Source: Hippophae tibetana (taxonomy: Eukaryota > Streptophyta > Magnoliopsida > Rosales > Elaeagnaceae). Taken from it: a stretch of 64,000 nucleotides of DNA. Positions within the stretch are counted from its first letter, which is position 1; the number at the start of each line of letters is the position of its first letter. The position numbers and the translations under genes were made by a program. Below the pieces are notes generated by a model. The model was not told where the DNA came from. It saw nothing but the letters and a program-made list of their open reading frames with translations, and searched no databases. The DNA is taken from positions 49,090,843-49,154,842 of the forward strand of contig CM072810.1 of the NCBI GenBank assembly GCA_037013495.1, in the 5' to 3' direction. Positions 1 to 10,963 of this stretch are shown here, piece after piece.

Positions 1-1155
1 TCTTCCAAAATAAATAAGGGAAGAGAAAGAGAAAGGAGCTACTGTTCACATTTTAAAAAAGAATAAAACATTTGATAAATCGCAATTTCTACTTTAAAAG
101 ATGATAACTTTTGACTCGGGTATTGAAACGACTATATTATTATATGAAACTAAAGCTCGTAGCGATTCACACAATATGAGATGGGCTCAAATTTGGAATA
201 TCATTTTTGTACCAAAATTTCAACATTTACATCATTTATTGAGGGTTTTTATTTTATTGCCAACCATTTTCGTTGTACTTACTTTCGATTTTATTCAAAA
301 TAGCCGTAAAGGAGATATTGGTGCTAACAAATGGTTCTTTATTTATGTGTTCAATTCCTATATATTCTTCCAAAACAAATGAGTAAAGAAAAAATAAAAG
401 GCTATTGTTCCCATTTAAAAAAGGAACAAAACATTTGATAAATGGGAGTTCCAAATTTAAACGACGATAAAATTTTACTTGCATATCGAGACAACTATTA
501 TAATATATCAAAATGAAACTCGTACCGATTCAAAAAATCTGATTTGGCCCCACAAAGGAACCACATTTTTGTACCCAAATTCCATCGTTTAGATCATTTA
601 CCGAGGGTTTTAAGTGTTTGTCTCACCATTTCGGTTGTACTTACTTTGTGTTTTATTCAAAAGTGCCGTAAAGGAGATATTGATTCAAACAAAGGGTTCT
701 TTATTTATGCGTTCTATCAATATCTATTCTTCCAAAAAAATAAGGGAAGAGAAAGAGAAAGGAGCTACTGTTCAAATTTTAAAAAAGAATAAAACATTTG
801 ATAAATCGCAATTTCAACTTTAAAAGATGATAACTTTTGACTAGGGTATTGAAACGACTATATTATTATATGAAACCGAAGCTCGAAGCGATTAACACAA
901 TGTGAGATGGCCTCAAATTTGGAATATCCTTTTTGTACCAAAATTTCAACATTTACATCATTTATTGAGGGTTTTTAGTTTTTTCCCAACAATTTCTGTT
1001 GTACTCACTTTTGATTTTATTCAAAAGAGCCGTAAAAGAGATATTGGTGCTAACAAATGGTTCTTTATTTATATGTTCAATCCCTTTATATTCTTCCATA
1101 AATATGAGTAAAGAAAAAGGAAAAGGCTACTGTTCCCATTTAATAATAGAACAAA

Positions 1156-1518
1156 ACATTTGATAAATCGGAGTTCCAACTTTAAACGACGATAAAAGTT
1201 TACTTGTATATCGAGACAACTATTATAATATATCAAATTGAAGACTGCACCGATTCAAAAAATCGGATTTGGCCCCACAAAGGAACCACATTATTGTACC
1301 CAAATTCCATCGTTTACATCATTTACCGAGAGTTTTAAGTGTTTGCCTCACCATTTCCGTTGTACTTACTCCCAATTTGTTTCAAAAGAGCCGTAATGGA
1401 GATTTTGGTGCAAACAAATGGTTCTTTATTTATGTGTTCAATCCATATATATTCTTCCAAAAAACAATGAGTAAAGAAAAAGGAAAAGGCTATTGTTCCC
1501 ATTTAAAAAAGGAACAAA
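1156..1518 (+). repeat. B/A hybrid monomer
   Basis: The first two thirds are B ('ttggccccacaaagg', then 'acttactcccaatttgtttc'). The last third is A: 'caaatggttctttatttatg', 'ttcaatccatatatattc' and an ending in 'gagtaaagaaaaaggaaaag'. The switch lies at about 1410-1440. A full B monomer follows instead of an A, so the local order is A, B/A, B, A, and A-to-A spacing becomes three monomers (827 to about 1914, near 1087 bp) in place of two. This is the product expected from out-of-register exchange between an A and a B monomer. Confidence 0.8.
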
Positions 1519-2555
1519 ACATTTGATAAATCGGAGTTCCAACTTTAAACGACGATAAAAGTTTACCTGTATATCGAGACAACTATTATAATATATCAAA
1601 ATGAAGCCCGTACCGATTCAAAAAATCTGATTTGGCCCCACAAAGGAACCACATTTTTGTATCCAAATTCTACCGTTTACATCATTTACCGAGAGTTTTA
1701 AGTGTTTGTCTCACCATTTCCGTTGTACTTAATTTCTATTTTATTCAAAAGTTCCGTAAAGGAGATATTGGTACAAACAAAGGGTTCCTTATTTATTCGT
1801 TCAATCAATATCTATTCTTCCAAAATAAATAAGGGAAGAGAAAGAGAAAGGAGCTACTGTTCACATTTTAAAAAATAATAAAACATTTGATAAATCGCAA
1901 TTTCAACTTTAAAAGATTATAACTTTTGACTCGGGTATTGAAACGACTATATTATTATATGAAACCAAAGCTCGAAGCGATTCACACAATATGAGATGGC
2001 CTCAAATTTGGAATATCATTTTTGTACCAAAATTTCAACATTTACATCATTTATTGAGGGTTTTTAGTTTTTTGCCAATCATTTCTGTTGTACTTACTTT
2101 TGATTTTATTCAAAAGAGCCGTAAAGGAGATATTGGTGCTAACAAATGGTTCTTAATTTATATGTTCAATCCCTATATATTCTTCCATAATATGAGTAAA
2201 GAAAAAGGAAAAGGCTACTGTTCCCATTTAAAACTGGAACAAAACATTTTATAAATCAGAGTTCCAACTATAAACGACGATAAAAGTTTACTTGTATATC
2301 GTGACAACTATTATAATATATCAAATTGAAGACTGGACCGATTCAAAAAATCTGATTTGGTCCCACAAAGGAACCACATTATTGTACCCAAATTCCATCG
2401 TTTACATCATTTACCGAGGGTTTTAAGTGTTTGCCTCACCATTTCCGTTGTACTTACTCCCAATTTGTTTCAAAAGTTCCGTAAAGGAGATATTGGTACA
2501 AACAAAGGGTTCCTTATTTATGTGTTCAATCAATATCTATTCGTCCAAAATAAAT

Positions 2556-2578
2556 AAGGGAAGAGAAAGAGAAAGGAG
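2556..2578 (+). other. Polypurine tract at the 3' end of B monomers (example copy)
   Basis: This uninterrupted run of 23 purines includes 'aagggaagagaaagagaaag'. It lies about 35-45 bp before the B-to-A boundary in most B monomers and so recurs roughly every 726 bp. At the same place A monomers have a shorter, differently composed run (17 nt, 2924-2940). One B subclass has 'aagggtagagaaaattaaag' instead, with the run broken by pyrimidines. Mirror-like GA runs can be stiff or form triplex DNA; here that is only a possibility. Confidence 0.55.
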
Positions 2579-2844
2579 CTACTGTTCACATTTTAAAAAA
2601 GAATAAAACATTTGATAAATCGCAATTTCTACTTTAAAAGATGATAACTTTTGACTCGGGTATTCAAACGACTATATTATTATATGAAACTAAAGCTCTT
2701 AGCGATTCACACAATATGAGATGGGCTCAAATTTGGAATATCATTTTTGTACCAAAATTTCAACATTTACATCATTTATTGAGGGTTTTTAGTTTTTTGC
2801 AAATCATTTCTGTTGTACTTACTTTTGAGTTTATTCAAAAGAGC

Positions 2845-2862
2845 CGTAAAGGAGATATTGGT
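2845..2862 (+). other. Box shared by A and B monomers (example copy)
   Basis: The 18-nt string 'cgtaaaggagatattggt' is among the longest stretches common to A and B. It sits at 2845-2862 in an A monomer and at 3206-3223 in the next B monomer, 361 bp apart. Most monomers keep it or differ by one base ('cataaagg', 'cgtaatgg', 'cgtaaaagagat'). Conservation across two families that differ at roughly 30% of sites could reflect a protein-binding or nucleosome-positioning role. That is inference; no known factor site is recognised. Confidence 0.5.
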
Positions 2863-2944
2863 GCTAACAAATGGTTCTTTATTTATATGTTCAATCCCTA
2901 TATATTCTTCCATAAATATGAGTAAAGAAAAAGGAAAAGGCTAC

Positions 2945-2967
2945 TGTTCCCATTTAAAAATGGAACA
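2945..2967 (+). other. Dyad near the 3' end of A monomers (example copy)
   Basis: In this A monomer 'tgttcccatttaaaaatgga' followed by 'aca' has dyad symmetry. The inner part 'ccattt-aa-aaatgg' is a 6-bp stem with a 2-nt spacer, and outer 'tgttc' can pair with 'gaaca'. The other common A form, 'ttgttcccatttaaaaaagg' followed by 'aacaa', keeps only outer 7-bp arms (ttgttcc/ggaacaa). Most B monomers have 'ctgttcacattttaaaaaag' at this place and lack the symmetry, so the dyad is mostly an A feature, repeated about every 726 bp. It could form a small cruciform or be a dimeric binding site; neither is shown. Confidence 0.5.
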
Positions 2968-2969
2968 AA

Positions 2970-3333
2970 ACATTTGATAAATCGGAGTTCCAATTTTAAA
3001 CGACGATAAAAGTTTACTTGTATATCGAGACAACTATTATAATATATCAAATTGAAGGCTGCACTGATTCAAAAAATCTGATTTGGTCCCACAAAGTAAC
3101 CACATTATTGTACCCAAATTCCATCGTTTACATCAATTACTGAGGGTTTTAAGTGTTTGCCTCACCATTTCCGTTGTACTTACTCCCAATTTGTTTCAAA
3201 ACTTCCGTAAAGGAGATATTGGTACAAACAAAGGGTTCCTTATTTATGTGTTCAATCAATATCTATTCGTCTAAAATAAATAAGGGAAGAGAAAGAGAAA
3301 GGAGCTACTGTTCACATTTTAAAAAAGAATAAA
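2970..3333 (+). repeat. Representative family B monomer (364 bp)
   Basis: A typical B monomer and the partner of the A monomer just upstream; together they form one 726-bp dimer. It starts with the shared anchor, then 'ggagttccaattttaaacg', 'tatcgagacaactattataa', 'gatttggtcccacaaag' (usually 'ggccccacaaagg'), a 'gtacccaaattccatcg' segment, 'ttaagtgtttgcctcacc', the box shared with A at 3206-3223, and a long purine run near the 3' end. B subclasses differ mainly after 'gttgtacttact': 'cccaatttgtttc', 'ttgtattttattc', 'ttctattttattc' or 'cccaatattattc'. Some copies carry 'ccccatagagg' in place of 'ccccacaaagg'. A and B align throughout, so they are diverged copies of one ancestral monomer. Confidence 0.93.
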
Positions 3334-6240
3334 ACATTTGATAAATCGCAATTTCTACTTTAAAAGATGATAACTTTTGACTCGGGTATTCAAACGACTA
3401 TATTATTATATGAAACTAAAGCTCTTAGCGATTCACACAATATGAGATGGCCTCAAATTTGGAATATCATTTTTGTACCAAAATTTCAACATTTACATCA
3501 TTTATTGAGGGTTTTTATTTTTTTGCCAACCATTTTCGTTGTACTTACTTTCGATTTTATTCAAAAGAGCCGTAAAGGAGATATTGGTGCTAACAAATGG
3601 TTCTTTATTTATGTGTTCAATTCCTATATATTCTTCCAAAACAAATGAGTAAAGAAAAAATAAAAGGCTATTGTTCCCATTTAAAAAAGGAACAAAACAT
3701 TTGATAAATGGGAGTTCCAACTTTAAACGACAATAAAATTTTACTTGCATATCGAGCTACTATTATAATATATGAAAATGAAGCCCGTACCGAATCAAAA
3801 AATCTGATTTGGCCCCACAAAGGAACCACATTTTTGTACCCAAATTGCATCGTTTACATCATTTACCGAGGGTTTTAAGTGTTTGTCTCACCATTTCTGT
3901 TGTACTTACTTTGTATTTTATTCAAAAGTGTCGTAAAGGAGATATTGGTTCAAACAAAGGGTTCTTTATTTATGCGTTCAATCAATATCTATTCATCCAA
4001 AAAAAATAAGGGAAGAGAAAGAGAAAGGAGCTACTGTTCACATTTTAAAAAAGAATAAAACATTTGATAAATCGCAATTTCAAATTTAAAAGATGATAAC
4101 TTTTGACTCGGGTATTGAAACGACTATATTATTATATGAAACCGAAGCTCGAAGCGATTCACACAATATGAGATGGCCTCAAATTTGGAATATCATTTTT
4201 GTACCAAAATTTCAACATTTACATCATTTATTGAGGGGTTTTAGTTTTTTGCCAACCATTTCTGTTGTACTTACTTTTGATTTTATTCAAAAGAGCCGTA
4301 AAGGAGATATTGGTGCTAAAAAATGGTTCTTTATTTATATGTTCAATCCCTATATATTCTTCCATAAATATGAGTAATGAAAAAATAAAAGGCAACTGTT
4401 CCCATTTAAAAATGGAACAAAACATTTGATAAATCGGAGTTCCAACTTTAAACGACGATAAAAGTTTACTTGTATATCGAGACAACTATTATTATATATC
4501 AAATTGAAGACTGCACCGATTCAAAAAATCTGATTTGGCCCCATAAAGGAACAACATTATTGTACCCAAATTCCATCGTTTACATCATTTACCGAAGGTT
4601 TTAAGTGTTTGCCTCACCATTTCCGTTGTACTTACTCCCAATTTGTTTCAAAAGTTCCGTAAAGGAGATATTGGTACAAACAAATGGTTCCTTATTTATG
4701 CGTTCAATCAATATCTATTCGTCCAAAATAAATAAGGGAAGAGAAAGAGAAAGGAGCTACTGTTCACATTTTAAAAAAGAATAATACATTTGATAAATCG
4801 CAATTTCTACTTTAAAAGATGATAACTTTTGACTCGGGTATTGAAACGACTATATTATTATATGAAACTAAAGCTCGTAACGATTCACATAATATAAGAT
4901 GGCCTCAAATTTGGAATATCATTTTTGTACCAAAATTTCAACATTTACATCATTTATTGAGGGTTTTTATTTTTTTGCCAACCATTTCCGTTGTACTTAC
5001 TTTCGATTTTATTCAAAATAGCCATAAAGGAGATATTGGTGCTAATAAATGGTTCTTTATTTATGTGTTCAATTCTTATATATTCTTCCAAAACAAATGA
5101 GTAAAGAAAAAATAAAAGGCTATTGTTCCCATTTAAAAAAGGAACAAAACATTTGATAAATGGGAGTTCCAAATTTAAACGACGATAAAATTTTACTTGC
5201 ATATCGAGACAACTATTATATTATATCAAATTGAAGACCGCACTGATTCCAAAAATCTGATTTGGCCCCACAAAGGAGCCACATTTTTGTACCCAAATTC
5301 TATCGTTTACATCATTTACCGAGGGTTTTAAGTGTTTGCCTCACCATTTCCGTTGTACTTACTTTCTATTTTATTCAAAAGAGCCATAATGGAGATATTA
5401 TTGCAAACAAAGGGTTCTTTATTTATGCGTTCACTCAATATCTATTCCTCCAAAAAAAAATAAGGGAAGAGAAAGAGAAAGGAGCTACTGTTCACATTTT
5501 AAAAAAGAATAAAACATTTGATAAATCGCAATTTCAACTTTAAAAGATGATAACTTTTGACTCGGGTATTGAAATGACTATATTATTATATGAAACCGAA
5601 GCTCGAAGCGATTCACACAATATGAGATGGCCTCAAATTTAGAATATCATTTTTGTACCAAAATTTCAACATTTACATCATTTATTGAGGGTTTTTAGTT
5701 TTTTCCCAACCATTTCTGTTGTACTTACTTTTGATATTATTCAAAAGAGCCGTAAAAGAGATATTGGTGCTAACAAATGGTTCTTTATTTATATGTTCAA
5801 TCCCTATATATTCTTCCATAAATATGAGTAAAGAAAAAGGAAAAGACTACTGTTCACATTTAAAAATTGAACAAAACATTTGATAAATCGGAGTTCCAAA
5901 TTTAAACGACGATAAAAGTTTACTTGTATATCGAGACAACTATTATAATATATCAAATTGAAGACTACACCTATTCAAAAAATCGGATTTGGCCCCACAA
6001 AGGAACCACATTATTGTACCCAAATTCCATCGTTTACATCATTCACCGAGGGTTTTAAGTGTTTTCCTCACCATTTCCGTTGTACTTACTCCCAATTTGT
6101 TTCAAAATGGGCGTAATGGAGATATTGGTGCAAACAAAGGGTTCTTTATTTATGTGTTCCATAAATATCAATGCTTCCAAATAAAAATAAGGGTAGAGAA
6201 AATTAAAGGAGCTACTGTCCACATTTTAAAAAAGAATAAA

Positions 6241-6606
6241 ACATTTGATAAATCGCAATTTCAACTTTAAAAGATGATAAATTTTGACTCGGGTATTGAA
6301 ACGACTATATTATTATATGAAACTAAAGCTCGTAGCGATTCACACAATATGAGTTGGCCTCAAATTTGGAATATCATTTTTGTACCAAAATTTCAACATT
6401 TACATCATTTATTGAGGGTTTTTATTTTTTTGCCAACCATTTCCGTTGTACTTACTTTTGATTTTATTCAAAAGAGCCATAAAGGAGATATTGGTGCTAA
6501 CAAATGGTTCTTTATTTATGTGTTCAATCAATATCAATGCTTCAAAACAAAAATAAGGGTAGAGAAAAGGAAAGGAGCTACTGTTCACATTTAAAACAAG
6601 AATAAA
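6241..6606 (+). repeat. A/B hybrid monomer opening a B run
   Basis: The start is A ('gatgataaattttgactcgg', 'cacacaatatgagttgg', 'ttttgtaccaaaatttcaac'). From about 6525 it changes to a B ending ('caatatcaatgcttc', then 'aaaataagggtagagaaaag' and 'ggagctactgttcacattt'). A B monomer follows, as after a normal A, but its tail is B-like. The same hybrid sits at 35272-35637 and 41085-41450 in the two 16-mer copies, so it arose before those duplications. Confidence 0.82.
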
Positions 6607-7697
6607 ACATTTGATAAATTGGAGTTCCAAATTTAAACGACGATAAATTTTACTTGCATATCGAGACAACTATTATAATATATCAAATTGAAGCTCATAC
6701 CGATTCAAACAATCTGATTTGGCCCCATAGAGGAACCACATTTTTGTACCTAAATTCCATCGTTTACATCATTTACCGAGGGTTTTAAGTGTTTGTCTCA
6801 CCATTTCCGTTGAACTTACTTTCTATTTTATTCAAAATTTCCATAAAGGAGATATTGGTGCAAACAAAGGGTTCTTTATTTATGCGTTCAATCAATATCT
6901 ATTCTTTCAAAAAAAAATAAGGGAAGAGAAAAAGAAAGGAGCTATTGTTCACATTTTAAAAAAGAATAAAACATTTGATAAATCACAATTTCAAATTTAA
7001 ACGACGATAAATTTTACTTGCATATCGAGACAACTATTATAATATATCAAATTGAAGCTCATACCGATTCAAACAATCTGATTTGGCCCCATAGAGGAAC
7101 CACATTTTTGTACCTAAATTCCATCGTTTACATCATTTACCGAGGGTTTTAAGTGTTTGTCTCACCATTTCCGTTGAACTTACTTTCTATTTTATTCAAA
7201 ATTTCCATAAAGGAGATATTGGTGCAAACAAAGGGTTCTTTATTTATGCGTTCAATCAATATCTATTCTTTCAAAAAAAATAAGGGAAGAGAAAAAGAAA
7301 GGAGCTATTGTTCACATTTTAAAAAAGAATAAAACATTTGATAAATCACAATTTCAAATTTAAACGACGATAAAATTTTACTTGCATATCGAGACAACTA
7401 TTATAATATATCAAATTGAAGCTCGTACCGATTCAAACAATCTTATTTGGCCCCATAGAGGAACTACATTTTTGTACCCAAATTCCATCGTTTACATCAT
7501 TTACCGAGGGTTTTAAGAGTTTGTCTCACCATTTCCGTTGAACTTACTTTCTATTTTATTCAAAATTTCCATAAAGGAGATATTGGTGCAAACAAAGGGT
7601 TCTTTATTTATGCGTTCAATCAATATCTATTCTTTCAAAAAAAATAAGGGAAGAGAAAAAGAAAGGAGCTATTGTTCACATTTTAAAAAAGAATAAA
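6607..7697 (+). repeat. Run of three consecutive B monomers
   Basis: Three B monomers (6607-6970, 6971-7333, 7334-7697) lie head to tail with no A between them. The first two are almost identical and share 'gaagctcataccg' and 'gtacctaaattcc'. The third has 'gaagctcgtaccg', 'gtacccaaattcc' and a private 'ttaagagtttgtc'. The homologous interval in the right-hand copies (35638-36000 and 41451-41813) has one B. The run is best explained by recent monomer-scale tandem duplication, seen here without a partner A. Confidence 0.85.
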
Positions 7698-8059
7698 ACA
7701 TTTGATAAATCACAATTTCAAATTTAAACGATGATAAAATTTTACTTGCATATCGAGACAACTATTATAATATATCAAATTGAAGCTCGTACCGATTCAA
7801 ATAATCTGATTTGGCCCCATAGAGGAACCACAATTTTGTACTCAAATTCCATCGTTTACATCATTTATCGAAGGTTTTATGTGTTTGTCTCACCATTTCC
7901 GTTATACGTACTTTCTATTATATTGAAAAGAGCCGTAAAGGAGATATTTGTCCAAGAAATTGTTCTTTATTTATGTGTTAAATCAATATATATTCTTCTA
8001 AAAAAATATGAGAAAAGGGAAAGGAAAAGGCTATTGTTCCCATTTTAAAAAGGAACAAA
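7698..8059 (+). repeat. B/A hybrid monomer closing the B run
   Basis: The 5' part is B ('tatcgagacaactattataa', 'ttggccccatagagg', 'ttatcgaaggttttatg'). The 3' part is A-like ('atatatattcttctaaaaa', 'gagaaaagggaaaggaaaag', 'ttgttcccattttaaaaagg'), with the switch near 7950-8000. It is distinct within the array ('gatatttgtccaagaaattg'). Homologues sit at 36001-36362 and 41814-42175. With the A/B hybrid at 6241 it brackets a tract where B tails and heads have replaced A, like the two ends of one exchange. Confidence 0.78.
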
Positions 8060-9875
8060 ACATTTGATAAATCGGAGTTCCAACTTTAAATGACGATAAA
8101 ATTTTACTTGCATATCGAGACAACTATTATAATATATCAAAATGAAGCCCGTACCGAATCTAAAAATCTGATTTGGCCCCACAAAGGAACCACATTTTTG
8201 TACCTAAATTCCATCATTTACATCATTTACCGAGGGTTTTAAGTGTTTGTCTCACCATTTCTGTTGTACTTACTTTGTATTTTATTCAAAAGTGCCGTAA
8301 AGGAGATATTGGTTCAAACAAAGGGTACTTTATTTATGCGTTCAATCAATATCTATTCTTCCAAAAAAAATAAGGGAAGAGAAAGAGAAAGGAGCTACTG
8401 TTCACATTTTAAAAAAGAATAAAACATTTGATAAATCGCAATTTCAAATTTAAAAGATGATAACTTTTGACTCGGGTATTGAAACGACTATATTATTATA
8501 TGAAACCGAAGCTCAAAGCGATTCACACAATATGAGATGGCCTCAAATTTGGAATATCATTTTTGTACCAAAATTTCAACATTTACATCATTTATTGAGG
8601 GTTTTTAGTTTTTTGCCAACCATTTCTGTTGTACTTACTTTTGATTTTATTCAAAAGATCCGTAAAGGAGATATTGGTGCTAACAAATGGTTCTTTATTT
8701 ATATGTTCAATCCCTATATATTCTTCCATAAATATGAGTAATGAAAAAATAAAAGGCAACTGTTCCCAATTAAAAATGGAACAAAACATTTGATAAATCG
8801 GAGTTCCAACTTTAAACGACGATAAAAGTTTACTTGTATATCGAGACAACTATTATTATATATCAAATTGAAGACTGCACCGATTCAAAAAATCTGATTT
8901 GGCCCCATAAAGGAACAACATTATTGTACCCATATTCCATCGTTTACATCATTTACCGAAGGTTTTAAGTGTTTGCCTCACCATATCCGTTGTACTTACT
9001 CCCAATTTGTTTCAAAAGTTCCGTAAAGGAGATATTGGTACAAACAAATGGTTCCTTATTTATGCGTTCAATCAATATCTATTCGTCCAAAATAAATAAG
9101 GGAAGAGAAAGAGAAAGGAGCTACTGTTCACATTTTAAAAAAGAATAAAACATTTGATAAATCGCAATTTCTACTTTAAAAGATGATAACTTTTGACTCG
9201 GGTATTCAAACGACTATATTATTATATGAAACTAAAGCTCTTAGCGATTCACACAATATGAGATGGGCTCTAATTTGGAATATCATTTTTGTACCAAAAT
9301 TTCAACATTTACATCATTTATTGAGGGTTTTTAGTTTTTTGCAAATCATTTCTGTTGTACTTACTTTTGAGTTTATTCAAAAGAGGCGTAAAGGAGATAT
9401 TGGTGCTAACAAATGGTTCTTTATTTATATGTTCAATCCCTATATATTCTTCCATAAATATGAGTAAAGAAAAAGGAAAAGGCTACTGTTCCCATTTAAA
9501 AATGGAACAAAACATTTGATAAAGCGGAGTTCCAATCTTAAACGACGATAAAAGTTTACTTGTATATCGAGACAACTATTATAATATATCAAATTGAAGA
9601 CTGCACCGATTCAAAAAATCTGATTTGGTCACACAAAGTAACCACATTATTGTACCCAAATTCCATCGTTTACATCAATTACCGAGGGTTTTAAGTGTTT
9701 GCCTCACCATTTCCGTTGTACTTACTCCCAATTTGTTTCAAAACTTCCGTAAAGGAGATATTGGTACAAACAAAGGGTTCTTTATTTATGCGTTCAATCA
9801 ATATCTATTCGTCCAAAATAAATAAGGGAAGAGAAAGAGAAAGGAGCTACTGTTCACATTTTAAAAAAGAATAAA

Positions 9876-10963
9876 ACATTTGATAAATCGCAATTTCTAC
9901 TTTAAAAGATGATAACTTTTGACTCGGGTATTGAAACGACTATATTATTATATGAAACTAAAGCTCGTAGCGATTCACACAATATGAGATGGGCTCAAAT
10001 TTGGAATATCATTTTTGTACCAAAATTTCAACATTTACATCATTTATTGAGGGTTTTTATTTTTTTGCCAACCATTTTCGTTGTACTTATTTTCGATTTT
10101 ATTCAAAATAGTCGTAAAGGAGATATTGGTGCTAACAAATGGTTCTTTATTTATGTGTTCAATTCCTATATATTCTTCCAAAACAAATGAGTAAAGAAAA
10201 AATAAAAGGCTATTGTTCCCATTTAAAAAAGGAACAAAACATTTGATAAATGGGAGTTCCAAATTTAAACGACGATAAACTTTTACTTGCATATCGAGAC
10301 AACTATTATAATATATCAAAATGAAACTCGTACCGATTCAAAAAATCTGATTTGGCCCCACAAAGGAACCACATTTTTGTACTCAAATTCCATCGTTTAC
10401 ATCATTTACCGAGGGTTTTAAGTGTTTGTCTCACCATTTCTGTTGTACTTACTTTGTATTTTATTCGAAAGTGCCGTAAAGGAGATATTGGTTCAAACAA
10501 AGGGTTCTTTATTTATGCGTTCTATCAATATCTATTCTTCCAAAAAAATAAGGGAAGAGAAAGATAAAGTAGCTACTGTTCAAATTTTAAAAAAGAATAA
10601 AACATTTGATAAATCGCAATTTCAACTTTAAAAGATGATAACTTTTGACTCGGGTATTCAAACGACTATATTATTATATGAAACCGAAGCTCGAAGCGAT
10701 TCACACAATATGAGATGACCTCAAATTTGGAATATCCTTTTTGTACCAAAATTTCAACAATTACATCATTTATTGAGGGTTTTTAGTTTTTTCCCAACAA
10801 TTTCTGTTGTACTCACTTTTGATTTTATTCAAAAGAGCCGTAAAAGAGATATTGGTGCTAACAAATGGTTCTTTATTTATATGTTCAATCCCTTTATATT
10901 CTTCCATAAATATGAGTAAAGAAAAAGGAAAAGGCTACTGTTCCCATTTAAAAATGGAACAAA
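9876..10963 (+). repeat. A-B-A module shared with the window start and the 12-mer HOR
   Basis: Three monomers, A 9876, B 10239 and A 10602, match 68-1155 at offset 9808 and the first three monomers of the 12-mer units at 46896, 51251 and 55607. The B has 'gtactcaaattccatcg'-type sequence as in the 12-mer. The third monomer has the marker 'ggaatatcctttttgtacc' and a TGA in the usual frame ('gagatgacctc'). Its 3' end carries the rare 'acatttaataaatcgg' (base 10970), which recurs at 14957 and ties it to the start of the 11-mer unit. Confidence 0.82.

Larger units (their letters stand above)
2608..2969 (+). repeat. Representative family A monomer (362 bp)
   Basis: A typical A monomer. In order it holds the shared anchor 'acatttgataaat', then 'gatgataacttttgactcgg' (starts 2640), an AT-rich stretch 'ctatattattatatgaaac', the A-only 'cacacaatatgagatgg', the segment 'tttttgtaccaaaatttcaa', the box shared with B at 2845-2862, a 17-nt purine run (2924-2940) and a dyad at 2945-2967. 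A monomers fall into subclasses that can be told apart by eye: 'attcaaatgac' forms with 'ttgcaaatcatttc' (common at 37-58 kb), 'ggccaccatttcc' forms (11-31 kb), and forms ending in 'ccaaaacaaatgag' or 'ccataaatatgag'. The monomer has an open frame of about 93 codons, which I judge non-coding. Confidence 0.93.
1..4785 (+). repeat. Left block: diverged A/B dimers with one phase break
   Basis: The window opens in the last 67 bp of a B monomer. Monomer starts are then A 68, B 431, A 794, B/A hybrid 1156, B 1519, A ~1882, B 2244, A 2608, B 2970, A 3334, B 3696, A 4060 and B ~4422. Dimers here differ from one another more than those at 43-58 kb, so this part is less homogenised. The A at 794 has a stop early in the usual open frame ('ttgactagggtatt') and the A near 1882 has lost the usual ATG ('gattataac'). 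The module 68-1155 recurs 9808 bp downstream at 9876-10963 and again in the 12-mer units from 46896. Confidence 0.88.
4786..9875 (+). repeat. Block related to the 16-mer HOR, two monomers longer
   Basis: Monomer starts: A 4786, B 5149, A ~5514, B 5876, A/B hybrid 6241, B 6607, B 6971, B 7334, B/A hybrid 7698, B 8060, A 8424, B ~8787, A 9150, B 9512. The segment 4.8-6.6 kb matches 33.8-35.6 kb at an offset of about 29031, while 8.2-9.8 kb matches 36.5-38.1 kb at 28303. The 728-bp change of offset is two extra B monomers here. Several positions differ between the left and right versions, so this is an older or less homogenised relative of the 16-mer. The A at ~5514 carries a stop ('aatttagaatatc') in its usual open frame. 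Confidence 0.85.

Noticed and set aside
101..382. Recurrent open frame of 93-94 codons in A monomers, starting at the 'gatgataac' ATG, repeated dozens of times
   Set aside because: It is fixed by the monomer sequence. Copies are broken by stops (near 5640, 10718, 12314), by loss of the ATG (about 1914) or by an early stop (about 842). Variants between monomers fall on all codon positions and no protein family is recognisable. I do not annotate it as coding.
254..511. Minus-strand open frames of 60-115 codons spanning the A-to-B boundary
   Set aside because: They lie opposite the A frame, vary in length with single-base changes and share no known domain; AT-rich satellite can yield such frames by chance and then repeat them.
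544..792. Open frames in B monomers beginning at a TTG or GTG around 'ttggcccca'
   Set aside because: Non-ATG start, different frame from A, stops in several subclasses (for example 'ccccataaagg'), and frame depends on subclass. No support for translation.
2640..2665. CENP-B box-like sequence around 'ttttgactcggg'
   Set aside because: The 3' part (A, two bases, CGGG) fits the known box but the essential TTCG at the 5' side is 'aact'; six of nine core bases match, too weak to call.
2847..2856. Shine-Dalgarno-like 'aaaggag' repeated in every monomer
   Set aside because: Part of the conserved box in a eukaryotic-type satellite and not placed before any credible start codon.
2868..2915. TATA-like strings ('tatatattc', 'ataatatatc') and 'ccaat' in the B 'cccaatttg' form as promoter elements
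   Set aside because: Expected in 70% AT sequence; present in nearly every monomer without a coherent promoter layout or a gene downstream.
2608..2969. Monomer as a dimer of two ~180-bp halves
   Set aside because: By eye the first and second halves do not align beyond short strings such as 'ttgtac'; length alone is not evidence.
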